A program made the position numbers and the translations under genes. From contig NZ_FZQR01000006.1 in the NCBI RefSeq assembly GCF_900199455.1, forward strand, positions 124,001 through 188,000: a DNA stretch of 64,000 nt, in the 5' to 3' direction. This document shows, piece by piece, positions 51,090-60,487 of this stretch (its first letter is position 1; every line of letters begins with the position of its first letter). The stretch comes from Mesorhizobium carmichaelinearum (lineage in GTDB: Bacteria > Pseudomonadota > Alphaproteobacteria > Rhizobiales > Rhizobiaceae). The notes beneath the pieces are model-generated. The model did no database searches and had not been told where the DNA came from. It saw only the letters and a list, made by a program, of their open reading frames with translations.

Positions 51090-51764
51090 TCAGCCGAGCA
51101 GCTCGGCGGCGACTTCGAGCGTGTTGCGGAACGACGTTTCGATGTGGTGCTCCATCGCCTGCGCGGCGCCTTCGGCGTCGTGGCGCTTCAGCGCGTCGAG
51201 AATGGCGCCGTGCTGTTCGATCGTCTGTTCGCCATAGCCGGGCTTCGGGATGACGAGGTAACGGCCCCGATCCATCTGCGCCTTGGAGATGTCGACGGCG
51301 CGCCAGATTTTCGGCAGGCCGCAGATCTCGGCGATGCTGCGGTGGAAGACGTCGTCGAGCTGGATCGCGGTGGCATATCTGCCGCGCGCTATGGCGAGCC
51401 GGTGCGCCGCCATATTGTCCTCCAGAAGTTCGCCGGCTGACGGCGTGAATTTGACGGCCGCGCGCCTGGCGCTCTCCATCTCCAGGGCGCGGCGGATGAC
51501 ATAGGCTTCTTCCAGGTCGACGCGGTTGATCGGCGCGACATAGGTGCCGGTCTGCGCCAGGATGGTGACGAGGCCCTCGTCACTGATGCGCTTGACCGCT
51601 TCGCGCACCGGTGTGCGCGAGACGCCGAGGGCTTCGGCGATGGCCACCTCGTTGATGACTTCCCCCGGCTTCATCTGCCCGACGACAATCAGATTGCGGA
51701 TCTTGTGATAGATCTGATCGCGCAGCGGAAACGCCCGATTGAGCGTCGAAGGATCCAGGTCCAT
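51090..51764 (-). CDS. GntR family regulator (FadR/FCD subfamily)
   Basis: 224 residues. Winged helix-turn-helix RDQIYHKIRNLIVVGQMKPGEVINEVAIAEALGVSRTPVREAVKRI, then an all-helical FCD ligand domain (AYVIRRALEMESARRA, DDVFHRSIAEICG, EHHIETSF) whose conserved Asp/His residues suggest metal-dependent ligand binding. Divergent from the SsuD-like gene, with a palindrome between, so it is the likely regulator of the organosulfur island (inference). Confidence 0.9.
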   Translation of the reverse strand: MDLDPSTLNRAFPLRDQIYHKIRNLIVVGQMKPGEVINEVAIAEALGVSRTPVREAVKRISDEGLVTILAQTGTYVAPINRVDLEEAYVIRRALEMESARRAAVKFTPSAGELLEDNMAAHRLAIARGRYATAIQLDDVFHRSIAEICGLPKIWRAVDISKAQMDRGRYLVIPKPGYGEQTIEQHGAILDALKRHDAEGAAQAMEHHIETSFRNTLEVAAELLG

Positions 51765-52113
51765 GGCAAATCCACGTCTTCGTTCACCAGAATGATCAGA
51801 TTATATTGGAATGCCGGATGTTCGATAGACCGGCTCAACGGGGTGGAAGCGCACTTGATCTGGCCGCGTTGCGACCCGGGCCCTCGGGATCTCCGATGTG
51901 ACTGTGGGGCACCACTGCGGCGATCCTGCGGAGAGAATTTCCAATTTCACCGGAGGATTTGGAATAAACTAACTCTACAGAGTTTATAGAATAAGCAAAG
52001 TGCGGGCGATCTGGTTTTCCAGGACAGGACTGCGCCATGCCCGCCTCTCTGTACCCGCTATCAACTCCGTCACGCACAGTCCGCCATCGCCACCCGCTCG
52101 CGGGAGGCAGGCC
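51765..52113. other. 349-base divergent regulatory region
   Basis: Between the GntR and SsuD-like genes. Contains an AT-rich stretch with the palindrome at 51971-51984 and a probable promoter for the island. No gene is supported. Confidence 0.55.
51971..51984. promoter_or_regulatory. palindrome/promoter in front of the organosulfur island
   Basis: AACTC-TACA-GAGTT is a short perfect palindrome within an AT-rich promoter patch; TTGGAA (51959-51964) and TTTATA (51983-51988) at 18-base spacing could be -35 and -10. Candidate site for the divergent GntR protein. Confidence 0.4.
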
Positions 52114-53286
52114 ATGACACGCGACGTTCCGGACCGCATCAAGGTTCTGTGGTTTCTGCCGACGCATGGCGACAGCCGTTACCTCGGCACCGCCGAGGGC
52201 GGCCGATCGGTCGATCTGCCCTATCTGACGCAAGTGGCGAAGGCCGCCGACACGCTGGGCTATTACGGCGCGCTGCTGCCGACCGGCCGGTCGTGCGAGG
52301 ATTCCTGGGTGATTGCCTCGGCGCTGGTGCCGCTGACCGAGCGGCTGCGTTTCCTGGTCGCCGTGCGGCCGGGCCTGCAGTCGCCGACGCTCGCCGCGCG
52401 CATGACCGCCACGCTCGACCGCATCTCCAATGGCCGCTTGCTGATCAATGTCGTGACCGGCGGCGATCCGCTGGAGAACAAGGGCGACGGCATTTTCCTC
52501 TCGCATGCCGAGCGCTACGAGGTGACGCAGGAATTCCTGCGGATATACAAGCGCGTGCTGAGCGGCGAGACGGTCGAGCACGAGGGCAAGCATTTCCACA
52601 TCGAGGACGGCCGGCTGCTGTTTCCGCCGGTGCAGACGCCCTATCCGCCGCTCTATTTCGGCGGCTCGTCCGATGCCGGGTCGACAGTGGCGGCGCAGGA
52701 GATCGACAAATACCTGACCTGGGGCGAACCGCCCGCCGATGTCGAGCGCAAGCTGGATACCGTTCGCGAACTGGCCGAAAAGGCCGGCCGCAAACTCTCC
52801 TTCGGCATTCGCCTGCATGTCATTGCGCGGGAAACCACCGAGGAGGCCTGGGCCGCCGCCGACCGGCTGATCAGCCGGCTCGACGACGCGACCATCGCAT
52901 CGGCCCAGAAAGTCTTTGCCCGCATGGATTCGATTGGCCAGGCGCGCATGAGTGCGCTGCATCGCGGCGACCGCGCCAAGCTCGAGATCGCGCCCAATCT
53001 GTGGGCCGGGGTGGGCCTGGTGCGCGGCGGCGCTGGTACGGCTCTCGTCGGCGATCCCGACACGGTCGCGGAGCGCATCGACGAATATCGCCGCCTCGGC
53101 ATCGACACCTTCATCCTGTCCGGCTACCCGCATCTCGAAGAAGCCTATCGTTTCGGCGAACTGGTGCTGCCGAAGCTGCCGACAGATCATCCGGTCAAAT
53201 CAGCCGGTTCGTCGGTCAACACCGGCCCGTTCGGCGAGACTATTGCCGGCGACCACCGGCCGAAGTCGCTCGCCAGCGCCTCGTGA
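52114..53286 (+). CDS. FMNH2-dependent alkanesulfonate monooxygenase-like protein (SsuD family)
   Basis: 390 residues from the ATG at 52114, preceded by GGGAGG. Luciferase-like fold with SsuD features: [61 protein letters not shown], and [21 protein letters not shown]. Such enzymes cleave the C-S bond of alkanesulfonates with FMNH2 and O2, releasing sulfite and an aldehyde. FMNH2 would come from the MsuE-like reductase in the same island. Stop overlaps the start of the FAD oxidoreductase gene (GTGA). Exact sulfonate unknown. Confidence 0.9.
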   Translation: MTRDVPDRIKVLWFLPTHGDSRYLGTAEGGRSVDLPYLTQVAKAADTLGYYGALLPTGRSCEDSWVIASALVPLTERLRFLVAVRPGLQSPTLAARMTATLDRISNGRLLINVVTGGDPLENKGDGIFLSHAERYEVTQEFLRIYKRVLSGETVEHEGKHFHIEDGRLLFPPVQTPYPPLYFGGSSDAGSTVAAQEIDKYLTWGEPPADVERKLDTVRELAEKAGRKLSFGIRLHVIARETTEEAWAAADRLISRLDDATIASAQKVFARMDSIGQARMSALHRGDRAKLEIAPNLWAGVGLVRGGAGTALVGDPDTVAERIDEYRRLGIDTFILSGYPHLEEAYRFGELVLPKLPTDHPVKSAGSSVNTGPFGETIAGDHRPKSLASAS

Positions 53287-54743
53287 ACGCGCTGCCTCCG
53301 GCCCGCCGCTTGCGCGTCGCCATCATCGGCGGCGGTTTTTCTGGCACGGCGGTGGCCTGGCATCTGGCGCAGGCGCATCGGCTGGAGCGGCTGTCGATTT
53401 CCGTGATCGAGCCGCGCCCGGCGCTAGGCGGCGGTCTGGCCTATTCCAGCGAAGAGCCATCGCACCGGGTCAATGTCCCGGCCGTCAGAATGAGCATGGC
53501 TCCCGACGACCCGCAGCATTTTGCGCGCTGGTTGGCCGGCAGTGGCGAACTCGAACACGACGCGGATGCGCTCTGGAAGAACGGCGACGCCTATCCCCGT
53601 CGGCGTGTGTTCGGCCGTTACGTTACCGAGCACCTCGCGCCCTATTTGGCTTCAGGCGCGGTCCGCCATGTCGGCGGTCTCGCCACCGGCGTGACACGTG
53701 ATGCTAATGGCGCGGGCTGGACCGTGCAGACCTCCGCCGGACCCGTCGTCGCCGACATCGTCGTCCTCGCCGCGACGCATCCTGCGCCCGCAATCCCGGC
53801 AGCGCTCGCCTCCCTGGCCGAAGCGCCAGGTTTTGTCGCCGATCCCTACGCCGCGTCGGCACTTGCCGGAATCGTGCCGCAAGCCTCGGTGCTGATCGTC
53901 GGCTCCGGGCTGACATCGGCAGACATGGTGGCCGAACTCGATCGCCGTGGCCATCGCGGCCGCATCATGGCGCTGTCGCGGCGTGGGCTGCGTTCGCGCG
54001 GTCATCCCGATGTCAGGGGCGAAGCTTTCGGCGATTTTGCCTCGGCGCCGGCCACATCGGCGCTTGGGCTGCTGAAGACCATCCGTGCCACGCTGGCAGC
54101 GGCACGCGCGGCCAACGTCAACTGGCAGTCTGTCTTCGACCAGCTGCGCCTGCAGGGGCCGGTGCTGTGGGCCGCCCTTGCTCCGCCGGAACGGGCAAGG
54201 CTGGTCCGTCAGCTGCGTGTGTTCTGGGACGTGCACCGCTTCAGGATCGCCCCGCAGATTGCTTCCGTGCTCGACCGCCGCCAGGCCGCCGGCACCTTCG
54301 ACACCATTGCCGCCAGGCTTGTCGCGTCCAACGATGAGGGCGAGAGCCTCGCGGTCAGCTTTCAGCGGCGCGGCCAGACGCTGATCGAGACGGCCCGCTT
54401 CGATGCCGTCATCAACACGACAGGGCCGGCTCACGGGCAGGCCCTTCAGCTCAATCCGGCGCTGCGCTCCCTGGCCGAGGCCGGGCTGATCAGGGTTGAC
54501 GCCCATGGGCTCGGCATCGCGACCACACTTGATAGCCGTGCCATCGGTCGGGACGACAGGTCGGTCGCCGGGCTTTTCGTCGCCGGGCCGCTGGCGCGGG
54601 GCACTTTTGGTGAACTCATGGGCCTGCCGGAGGTCGCTCGCCATGCCCAGATGGTCGCGGGCGAGATTGCAAGGCTGGTCGACAGGCTTCCGTCAGTCGA
54701 GGCGGTTGGCGCCAATGCCGGGGACGTTGCAGCCGCGCGCTGA
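53283..54743 (+). CDS. FAD/NAD(P)-binding oxidoreductase (HydroxyN-like, PF13454-type)
   Basis: 486 residues from a GTG at 53283 whose bases overlap the SsuD-like stop, giving translational coupling. N-terminal FAD motif [19 protein letters not shown], [23 protein letters not shown] (a signature of this family), a second dinucleotide motif [17 protein letters not shown] and a C-terminal [22 protein letters not shown]. The family is poorly characterised; close coupling to a sulfonate monooxygenase suggests it acts in the same organosulfur pathway, perhaps on the imported substrate or the aldehyde product. Confidence 0.85.
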   Translation: MNALPPARRLRVAIIGGGFSGTAVAWHLAQAHRLERLSISVIEPRPALGGGLAYSSEEPSHRVNVPAVRMSMAPDDPQHFARWLAGSGELEHDADALWKNGDAYPRRRVFGRYVTEHLAPYLASGAVRHVGGLATGVTRDANGAGWTVQTSAGPVVADIVVLAATHPAPAIPAALASLAEAPGFVADPYAASALAGIVPQASVLIVGSGLTSADMVAELDRRGHRGRIMALSRRGLRSRGHPDVRGEAFGDFASAPATSALGLLKTIRATLAAARAANVNWQSVFDQLRLQGPVLWAALAPPERARLVRQLRVFWDVHRFRIAPQIASVLDRRQAAGTFDTIAARLVASNDEGESLAVSFQRRGQTLIETARFDAVINTTGPAHGQALQLNPALRSLAEAGLIRVDAHGLGIATTLDSRAIGRDDRSVAGLFVAGPLARGTFGELMGLPEVARHAQMVAGEIARLVDRLPSVEAVGANAGDVAAAR

Positions 54744-54818
54744 CAAGCCGAAGCCGGCCTGGCTGGGAAAAATTGGTATTTCCGTCCCAAGCGGGCGCCA
54801 AAAACGGAAAATCCTACT

Positions 54819-54846
54819 TTGTATATATAATCAGTAGACATAATAA
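54819..54846 (+). promoter_or_regulatory. AT-rich probable promoter of sfnG
   Basis: TTGTAT (54819-54824) and TAATAA (54841-54846) at 16-base spacing in a strongly AT-rich patch unlike its surroundings. It would allow expression of sfnG and the transporter independent of the upstream pair. Confidence 0.4.
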
Positions 54847-54908
54847 ATATCGGGGAAATCCGGGCACGCCGGACCGATCAACGACACGGCCTGAATGGGA
54901 GACAGTTC

Positions 54909-56009
54909 ATGGCACATACAGAAACCGACGCGGTCAAGTTCGCCTACTGGGTGCCCAATGTTTCGGGCGGCCTGGTGATTTCCAACATCGAGCAGCGCAC
55001 CAACCATTCGGCTGAATACAACCGCAAGCTGGCGCAGATCGCCCAGAAAGCCGGCTTCGACTACGCGCTGAGCCAGATCCGTTTCACCGCCGGCTACGGC
55101 GCCGACGAACAGCATGAATCGGTGGCCTTCAGCCACGACCTGCTGGCGGCCACCACGACGCTCAAGGTCATCGCGGCGATCCTGCCCGGTCCCTGGAATC
55201 CGGCGCTGGCGGCCAAGCAGCTCGCCACCATCAGCTATCTGACCAATGGCCGTGTCGCCATCAACCTCGTCTCCGGCTGGTTCCGTGGCGAATTCCATGC
55301 CATCGGCGAGCATTGGCTCGACCATGACGAGCGCTACCGCCGCTCCGAGGAATTCATCCGTGCATTGCGCGGAATATGGACGGAAGACAGCTTCACTTTC
55401 CGCGGCGATTTCTACCGCTTCAACGAGTACTCTTTGAAGCCGAAACCGCCGCAACTGCCCGAAATCTTCCAGGGCGGTTCCTCGCGCGCCGCACGTGACA
55501 TGGCATCACGCGTTTCGGACTGGTACTTCACCAACGGCAACACGCCGGCCGAGATCGCCAAGCAGGTCGACGACATCAGGGCCAAGGCGAAGGCCAACAA
55601 CCATTCCGTCAAGGTCGGCGTCAACGCCTTCGCCATCGTCCGCGAGACCGAGGACGAGGCCAAGGCGGTGCTCGCCGAAATCATCGCCAAGGCCAATCCC
55701 GAAGCCGTCAACGCTTTCGGCCACGAGGTCAAGAATGCCGGCAAGGCCTCACCGGAAGGCGAGGGCAATTGGGCGAAATCCTCCTTTGACGATCTGGTTC
55801 AGTACAATGACGGCTTCCGCTCGAACCTGATCGGCACGCCACGGCAGGTCGCCGAGCGCATCGTCGATCTCAAGCGCGCCGGCGCCGATCTCATCCTGCT
55901 CGGCTTCCTGCACTTCCAGGAAGAGGTCGAATATTTCGGCGAGCACGTCATCCCGCTCGTGCGCGAGCTGGAGGACGCCGAGCAGGCGGCATCACTGGCA
56001 GCGGAATAG
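54909..56009 (+). CDS. sfnG: dimethylsulfone monooxygenase SfnG
   Basis: 366 residues, ATG at 54909 after GGGAGACAG. Highly characteristic SfnG segments: KFAYWVPNVSGGLVISNIEQ, NRKLAQIAQKAGFDYALSQI, RFTAGYGADEQHES, ILPGPWNPALAAKQLATI and SDWYFTNGNTPAEI. SfnG is an FMNH2-dependent luciferase-like enzyme that turns dimethylsulfone into methanesulfinate, so the sulfur can be used. Length is normal. Second monooxygenase of the island, directly upstream of the transporter genes. Confidence 0.93.
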   Translation: MAHTETDAVKFAYWVPNVSGGLVISNIEQRTNHSAEYNRKLAQIAQKAGFDYALSQIRFTAGYGADEQHESVAFSHDLLAATTTLKVIAAILPGPWNPALAAKQLATISYLTNGRVAINLVSGWFRGEFHAIGEHWLDHDERYRRSEEFIRALRGIWTEDSFTFRGDFYRFNEYSLKPKPPQLPEIFQGGSSRAARDMASRVSDWYFTNGNTPAEIAKQVDDIRAKAKANNHSVKVGVNAFAIVRETEDEAKAVLAEIIAKANPEAVNAFGHEVKNAGKASPEGEGNWAKSSFDDLVQYNDGFRSNLIGTPRQVAERIVDLKRAGADLILLGFLHFQEEVEYFGEHVIPLVRELEDAEQAASLAAE

Positions 56010-56132
56010 CCCTTTTTCAAAAGGCAGGCCGGGCAGTCCGGTCTGCACACCAATGAAGGTTCCCAGGCGCGCTCGATCCATCGAGCGTCAACGAGGCTTT
56101 GCGCCTGCTGAAAGCAATCGAGGACGATTGGA

Positions 56133-57059
56133 ATGCCGTTGGCCAGTTATGCCCTTGGAATGATGGAGGCCTCGGTCTATGCGCCGGAAGTCTTCGCGCG
56201 CGGCCTGCCGTCTACGCTCCAGTCGTCCGCCGTTGGCATCGTGCCGACAGGGTCGATCGCGGATGCTGCCGTTCCGCTGCTCTCGCTGCAAGGCATCGGC
56301 CTGTCGTTCGGCGGCGTCGTCGCACTGGCCGATATCGACCTGTCGGTTCTATCAGGCGAAATCCGCGCCATCATCGGCCCGAACGGCGCCGGCAAGAGTT
56401 CTCTGATCAACGTCATCAGCGGTGTCTACCGGCCGGGCCGTGGCCATGTCCAACTCGACGGCATCAGCTATACCCAGGTGCCGACGCAGCGCTTGGCGCA
56501 TCTCGGCGTCGCCAGGACCTTTCAGAATCTTGCTCTGTTCAAGGGCCTAAGCGTCCTCGACAATGTTGCCTCCGGCCTCGCCTACAAGGTCCGCTCCAAT
56601 TTCGCCGGACAGGTGCTGGGCATCGGCCGCTCGCGTGGCGAGCGACGCGACTCCTTGAGCCGCGCCGACCAGATCCTCGAATTCCTCGATCTCACCGCAG
56701 TCCGCGATCGCCTCGCCGGTACGCTGCCTTACGGGCTGCAGAAGCGCGTCGAACTGGCCCGCGCACTGGTCGCGGAGCCGCGCCTGCTTTTGCTCGACGA
56801 ACCGATGGCCGGCATGACAGCAAGCGAGAAGAGCGAGATGGCGGGTTTCGTGCGTGCCGCGCGCGACCGCTTCGCCACCACCGTTGTGCTGATCGAACAT
56901 GATGTCGGCGTCGTCATGGGCCTGTCCGACCGCATCGCCGTTCTCGACTATGGCCGCAAGATCGCCGACGCCACGCCGGATGAAGTGCGCAACGATCAGC
57001 GCGTCATCGATGCCTATCTCGGCGTCGCCTCCGACAATGAGGACGGGGCAGGCATATGA
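56133..57059 (+). CDS. branched-chain-type ABC transporter ATP-binding protein (LivG type)
   Basis: 308 residues, ATG at 56133 with GAGGA upstream; the first 45 residues are extra to the family and other Met starts (for example 56160) are possible. Walker A GPNGAGKSSLINVISGVY, ARTFQNLALFKGLSVLDNVASG, signature-like LPYGLQKRVELARAL, Walker B LLLLDEPMAGMTASEK and H-loop VLIEHDV. HAAT-family ATPase, one of a pair with the LivF-type gene at 60488. ATGA overlap with the next gene. Confidence 0.9.
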   Translation: MPLASYALGMMEASVYAPEVFARGLPSTLQSSAVGIVPTGSIADAAVPLLSLQGIGLSFGGVVALADIDLSVLSGEIRAIIGPNGAGKSSLINVISGVYRPGRGHVQLDGISYTQVPTQRLAHLGVARTFQNLALFKGLSVLDNVASGLAYKVRSNFAGQVLGIGRSRGERRDSLSRADQILEFLDLTAVRDRLAGTLPYGLQKRVELARALVAEPRLLLLDEPMAGMTASEKSEMAGFVRAARDRFATTVVLIEHDVGVVMGLSDRIAVLDYGRKIADATPDEVRNDQRVIDAYLGVASDNEDGAGI

Positions 57060-57955
57060 TCGCCGACTTCGACTACCAGTTCTTCATCGAAGTGCTCGTC
57101 GGCGGCCTGCTCTCCGGCGTCATGTATTCGCTGGTCGCGATCGGTTTCGTGCTGATCTACAAGACCTCGGGCGTACTGAATTTCGCGCAAGGCGCGCTGC
57201 TCTTGTTCGCGGCACTCACCTTCGTCAGTCTGGTCGAGCGCGGTGTTCCCTTCGCCTTGGCGCTGGTGGCCACCTTCGCCATCATGGTGGCGATCGGCAT
57301 CGCCATCGAGCGCACGGTGCTCAGGCCGCTCACCAACAAGCCGCCGATCACGCTGTTCATGGCCACGCTTGGCCTGTCCTACATCATCGAGGGCGCCGCC
57401 CAGCTGATCTGGGGCACGCAGGTCCATGGCCTCGACCTCGGCATCGAGGACGTGCCGCTGGAAGTCGGTGGCGTGCTGATCAGCCAGTTCGATATTTTCG
57501 CCGCAGTGGTTGCGGCCGGCATGGTTCTCTTGCTGTCGCTGTTCTTCCGCTACACCCGCATCGGCCTCTCCTTCCGCGCCGTCGCCGACGACCAATTCGC
57601 GGCCCTGGCTGTCGGCCTGAGATTGCCATTGATCTGGGCGACCGTCTGGGCCGCGGCCGGCCTGGTCGCGCTGGTCGCGGGACTGCTGTGGGGCGCCCGC
57701 CTCGGCGTGCAGTTCTCGCTGTCGCTGGTGGTGCTCAAGGCGCTGCCGGTGCTGGTGCTCGGCGGTTTCGATTCCATTCTCGGCGCCATCGTCGGCGGGT
57801 TGCTGATCGGCGCCAGCGAGAAGCTCGCCGAGGTCTATATCGGCGACTATTTCGGCGGCGGCATCGAGAGCTGGTTCGCCTATGTCGTCGCGCTCGTCTT
57901 CCTGCTGATCCGTCCGTCCGGCCTGTTCGGCCAGAAGCTCGTGGAGAGGGTCTGA
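57056..57955 (+). CDS. branched-chain-type ABC permease (LivH type)
   Basis: 299 residues with about eight helices. LivH features: GGLLSGVMYSLVAIGFVLIYKTSGVLNFAQGALLL at the N-terminus, RAVADDQFAALAVGL in the middle, VVLKALPVLVLGGFDSILGAIVGGLL near the end. Starts inside the LivG-type stop codon. Pairs with the LivM-type permease 3 bases downstream. Confidence 0.93.
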   Translation: MIADFDYQFFIEVLVGGLLSGVMYSLVAIGFVLIYKTSGVLNFAQGALLLFAALTFVSLVERGVPFALALVATFAIMVAIGIAIERTVLRPLTNKPPITLFMATLGLSYIIEGAAQLIWGTQVHGLDLGIEDVPLEVGGVLISQFDIFAAVVAAGMVLLLSLFFRYTRIGLSFRAVADDQFAALAVGLRLPLIWATVWAAAGLVALVAGLLWGARLGVQFSLSLVVLKALPVLVLGGFDSILGAIVGGLLIGASEKLAEVYIGDYFGGGIESWFAYVVALVFLLIRPSGLFGQKLVERV

Positions 57956-57958
57956 GCC

Positions 57959-58999
57959 ATGACCGCGATAACAGACGAATTTTCGTCCGCGCCGGTGTTG
58001 CCGAAATGGATCGCGCCCGTGCTTCTGCTCGCCTTCGCCTATGGCGTCGTGCCGCTGATCGGCTCGAGCTATCTGTTCGAAGCCATCCTGCTGCCGTTCC
58101 TGGCGCTCAGCCTCGCCGGCGTGGGCTTGAACATCCTCACCGGCTATGCCGGCCAGGTCTCGCTGGGGAGTGCTGCTTTCATGGCGGCAGGCGCCTTCGC
58201 CGCCTACAATTTCTACCTGCGCGTCGAAGGCTTGCCGCTGATCGGCAGCATCGTGCTCGCCGGTATCGTCGCCGCTGCGATCGGCATCGTCTTCGGCCTG
58301 CCCAGCCTGCGGCTGAAAGGCTTCTATCTCGCCGTTTCGACGCTCGCCGCGCAGTTCTTCGTGCAGTGGGCGCTGACCAAGTTCAGCTGGTTCTCCAACG
58401 ACTCGGCTTCCGGCGTCATCGACGCGCCGAAGCTGTTGATTTCAGGCTTCGCGTTTGACGGCGCAGTCGGCCGCTATCTCTTCGCGCTGACCGTCGTCAG
58501 CATCCTCACCTTCCTCGCCTATCGGCTGGTGTCGTCGCAGACCGGGCGCAATTTCATCGCTATCCGCGACAATGAGACCGCTGCCCGCATCATCGGCATA
58601 CCGGTGCTGAAGACCAAGCTTCTGGCCTTCGCCATCTCCTCCTTCATCATCGGCGTCGCCGGCGTCATCTGGGCCTTCGCGTATCTCAGAACCGTCGAGC
58701 CGGACGGCTTCGATCTCGACCGTTCGTTCCAGATACTGTTCATCATCATCATCGGCGGCCTGGCCTCGATCCGTGGCGCCTTCTTCGGCGCCGCCTTGAT
58801 CGTCGTCTTTCCGCTCGCGCTGTCGCGCCTAGGCGGCTTCCTGCTCGGCGATGTCTTCGACTCGGGCGTGCTCGACATGAGCCAGCGCATCGTGCTCGGC
58901 GCCCTCATCATCCTGTTTCTGATCCTTGAACCCGACGGGCTTGTGGCCCTGTGGGACAGGGTCCGAAGACGGCTCCTGTTCGCCTGGCAGTCGACCTGA
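57959..58999 (+). CDS. branched-chain-type ABC permease (LivM type)
   Basis: 346 residues, about nine helices. LivM features: LNILTGYAGQVSLGSAAFMAAGAF, LKGFYLAVSTLAAQFFV, NFIAIRDNETAARIIGIPVLKTKLLAFAISSF and FIIIIGGLASIRGAFFGAA. Second permease of the importer, between LivH-type and binding-protein genes. Confidence 0.93.
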   Translation: MTAITDEFSSAPVLPKWIAPVLLLAFAYGVVPLIGSSYLFEAILLPFLALSLAGVGLNILTGYAGQVSLGSAAFMAAGAFAAYNFYLRVEGLPLIGSIVLAGIVAAAIGIVFGLPSLRLKGFYLAVSTLAAQFFVQWALTKFSWFSNDSASGVIDAPKLLISGFAFDGAVGRYLFALTVVSILTFLAYRLVSSQTGRNFIAIRDNETAARIIGIPVLKTKLLAFAISSFIIGVAGVIWAFAYLRTVEPDGFDLDRSFQILFIIIIGGLASIRGAFFGAALIVVFPLALSRLGGFLLGDVFDSGVLDMSQRIVLGALIILFLILEPDGLVALWDRVRRRLLFAWQST

Positions 59000-59069
59000 G
59001 CCTTGCATTCGCATTTGAAAATGAACCAGAGGCCGAGCCAAGACGGCCCATACCGGGAGTACCCTGACA

Positions 59070-60407
59070 ATGACTTTCCTCAGCACAATCAAGGCGGCGG
59101 CGCTGTCCGCGGCGATGATCGTGTCGGTGGCCTTGCCGGCCGCACATGCCGACGAACAATATTTCCCGCTGCAGAGCTATCGCGTCGGCCCTTACGCGGC
59201 CGGCGGCACCGGCTTCTTCGGCGGCTTCATCGACTATCTCAACCTCATCAACATCCGCGACGGCGGCGTCAACGGCGTCAAGCTGACCTGGGATGAATGC
59301 GAGACCCAGTACGAGGTCGAGCGCGGCGTCGAATGCTATGAGCGGCAGAAGAGCCATGCCGGTGCCGCCGCCTGGAACCCGCTCTCGGTCGGCATCGCCT
59401 ATGCCATGATCGACCGCATCACCGCCGACAAGGTGCCGCTGATCACCGTCAACCACGGCCGCACCGACTCCACCGATGGTCGCGTCTTCCCATACGTCTT
59501 CCCGCTGCTGCTCAATCCCTACAGTGAAACGTCGGGCATCGTGAACTACATCGCCGCCAAGGAAGGCGGCATCGACAAGCTCAAGGGCAAGAAGATCGTC
59601 GTGCTCTACCACGGCTCGCCCTACGGCAAGGAGACCATCCCGATCTATGAACTGCTGGCCCAGAAATACGGCTTCACCGTGCAGCAGATCGAAGTGCCGC
59701 ATCCCGGCAACGAGCAGCAGTCGCAGTGGCTGACCATCCGCCGCGCCAAGCCGGACTTCGTCGTCCTGCGCGGCTGGGGCGTGATGAACCCGGTGGCGCT
59801 GAAGACGGCGGTCAAGGTCGGCTATCCCGTCGATCATATCGTCGGCAATGTCTGGTCGAATTCGGAAGAAGACGTCATCCCGGCCGGTGACGCCGCCAAG
59901 GGCTACACCGCCATCACCACCCAGGCCTCCGGCAACACCTACCCGGTGGTGCAGGAGATCGTGAAGACGGTCTACGGCGCCGGCAAGGGCAACCTGGAAG
60001 ACAAGTCGCGCATCGGCTCTGTCTACCACAATCTCGGCATCGTCAACGGCATCCTCAATGTCGAGGCGATCCGTGTCGCGCAGGAGAAGTTCGGCCACCG
60101 CACGCTGACCGGCGACGAAGTCCGCTGGGGCTTCGAGCACCTCAAGCTCGATCCGGCCAAGGTCGAGGCGCTCGGCGCCAAGGACCTGTTCCACTCGATC
60201 AATGTCAGCTGGGACAACCACGAGGGCGAAGGCTACGTGACCTTCCAGCAGTGGGACGGCAAGAAGTGGAACGTCGTCTCCGACTGGATCGCGCCGGACT
60301 GGGCGCTGCTGCGGCCGATCATCGAGAAGTCGGCCGAAGCCTATGCCGCGGAGAAGGGCATCAAGCTGCGCACCGCCGATGATGCCAACGCCGTGACCAC
60401 CAACTGA
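59070..60407 (+). CDS. ABC transporter substrate-binding protein, Leu/Ile/Val-binding fold
   Basis: 445 residues with a Sec signal (AAALSAAMIVSVALPAAHA). Type I periplasmic-binding fold: a GGTGFFGGFIDYLNLIN, LITVNHGRTDSTDGRVFPYVFP, KIVVLYHGSPYGKETIPIY and KPDFVVLRGWGVMNPVALKTAV. Longer than LivJ (about 370) and of the amide/urea-like HAAT receptor type. By location the ligand is probably an organosulfur compound or its carrier, not a branched-chain amino acid; this is inference. Cys in DECETQYEVERGVECYERQ may form a disulfide. Confidence 0.9.
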   Translation: MTFLSTIKAAALSAAMIVSVALPAAHADEQYFPLQSYRVGPYAAGGTGFFGGFIDYLNLINIRDGGVNGVKLTWDECETQYEVERGVECYERQKSHAGAAAWNPLSVGIAYAMIDRITADKVPLITVNHGRTDSTDGRVFPYVFPLLLNPYSETSGIVNYIAAKEGGIDKLKGKKIVVLYHGSPYGKETIPIYELLAQKYGFTVQQIEVPHPGNEQQSQWLTIRRAKPDFVVLRGWGVMNPVALKTAVKVGYPVDHIVGNVWSNSEEDVIPAGDAAKGYTAITTQASGNTYPVVQEIVKTVYGAGKGNLEDKSRIGSVYHNLGIVNGILNVEAIRVAQEKFGHRTLTGDEVRWGFEHLKLDPAKVEALGAKDLFHSINVSWDNHEGEGYVTFQQWDGKKWNVVSDWIAPDWALLRPIIEKSAEAYAAEKGIKLRTADDANAVTTN

Positions 60408-60487
60408 TCAGCCAATGCCGGGCGCCACGGACAACTTTCCGCGGCGCCCGGCCCTTTACGGTTCCTCGAACCGCGGAAGAAGAGCCC

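Noticed and set aside
52149..53282. In-frame extension of the FAD oxidoreductase frame over the monooxygenase gene, giving an 864-codon frame
   Set aside because: The extension is Arg-rich and covers the clear SsuD-like gene; the GTG at 53283 gives the family-typical N-terminus.
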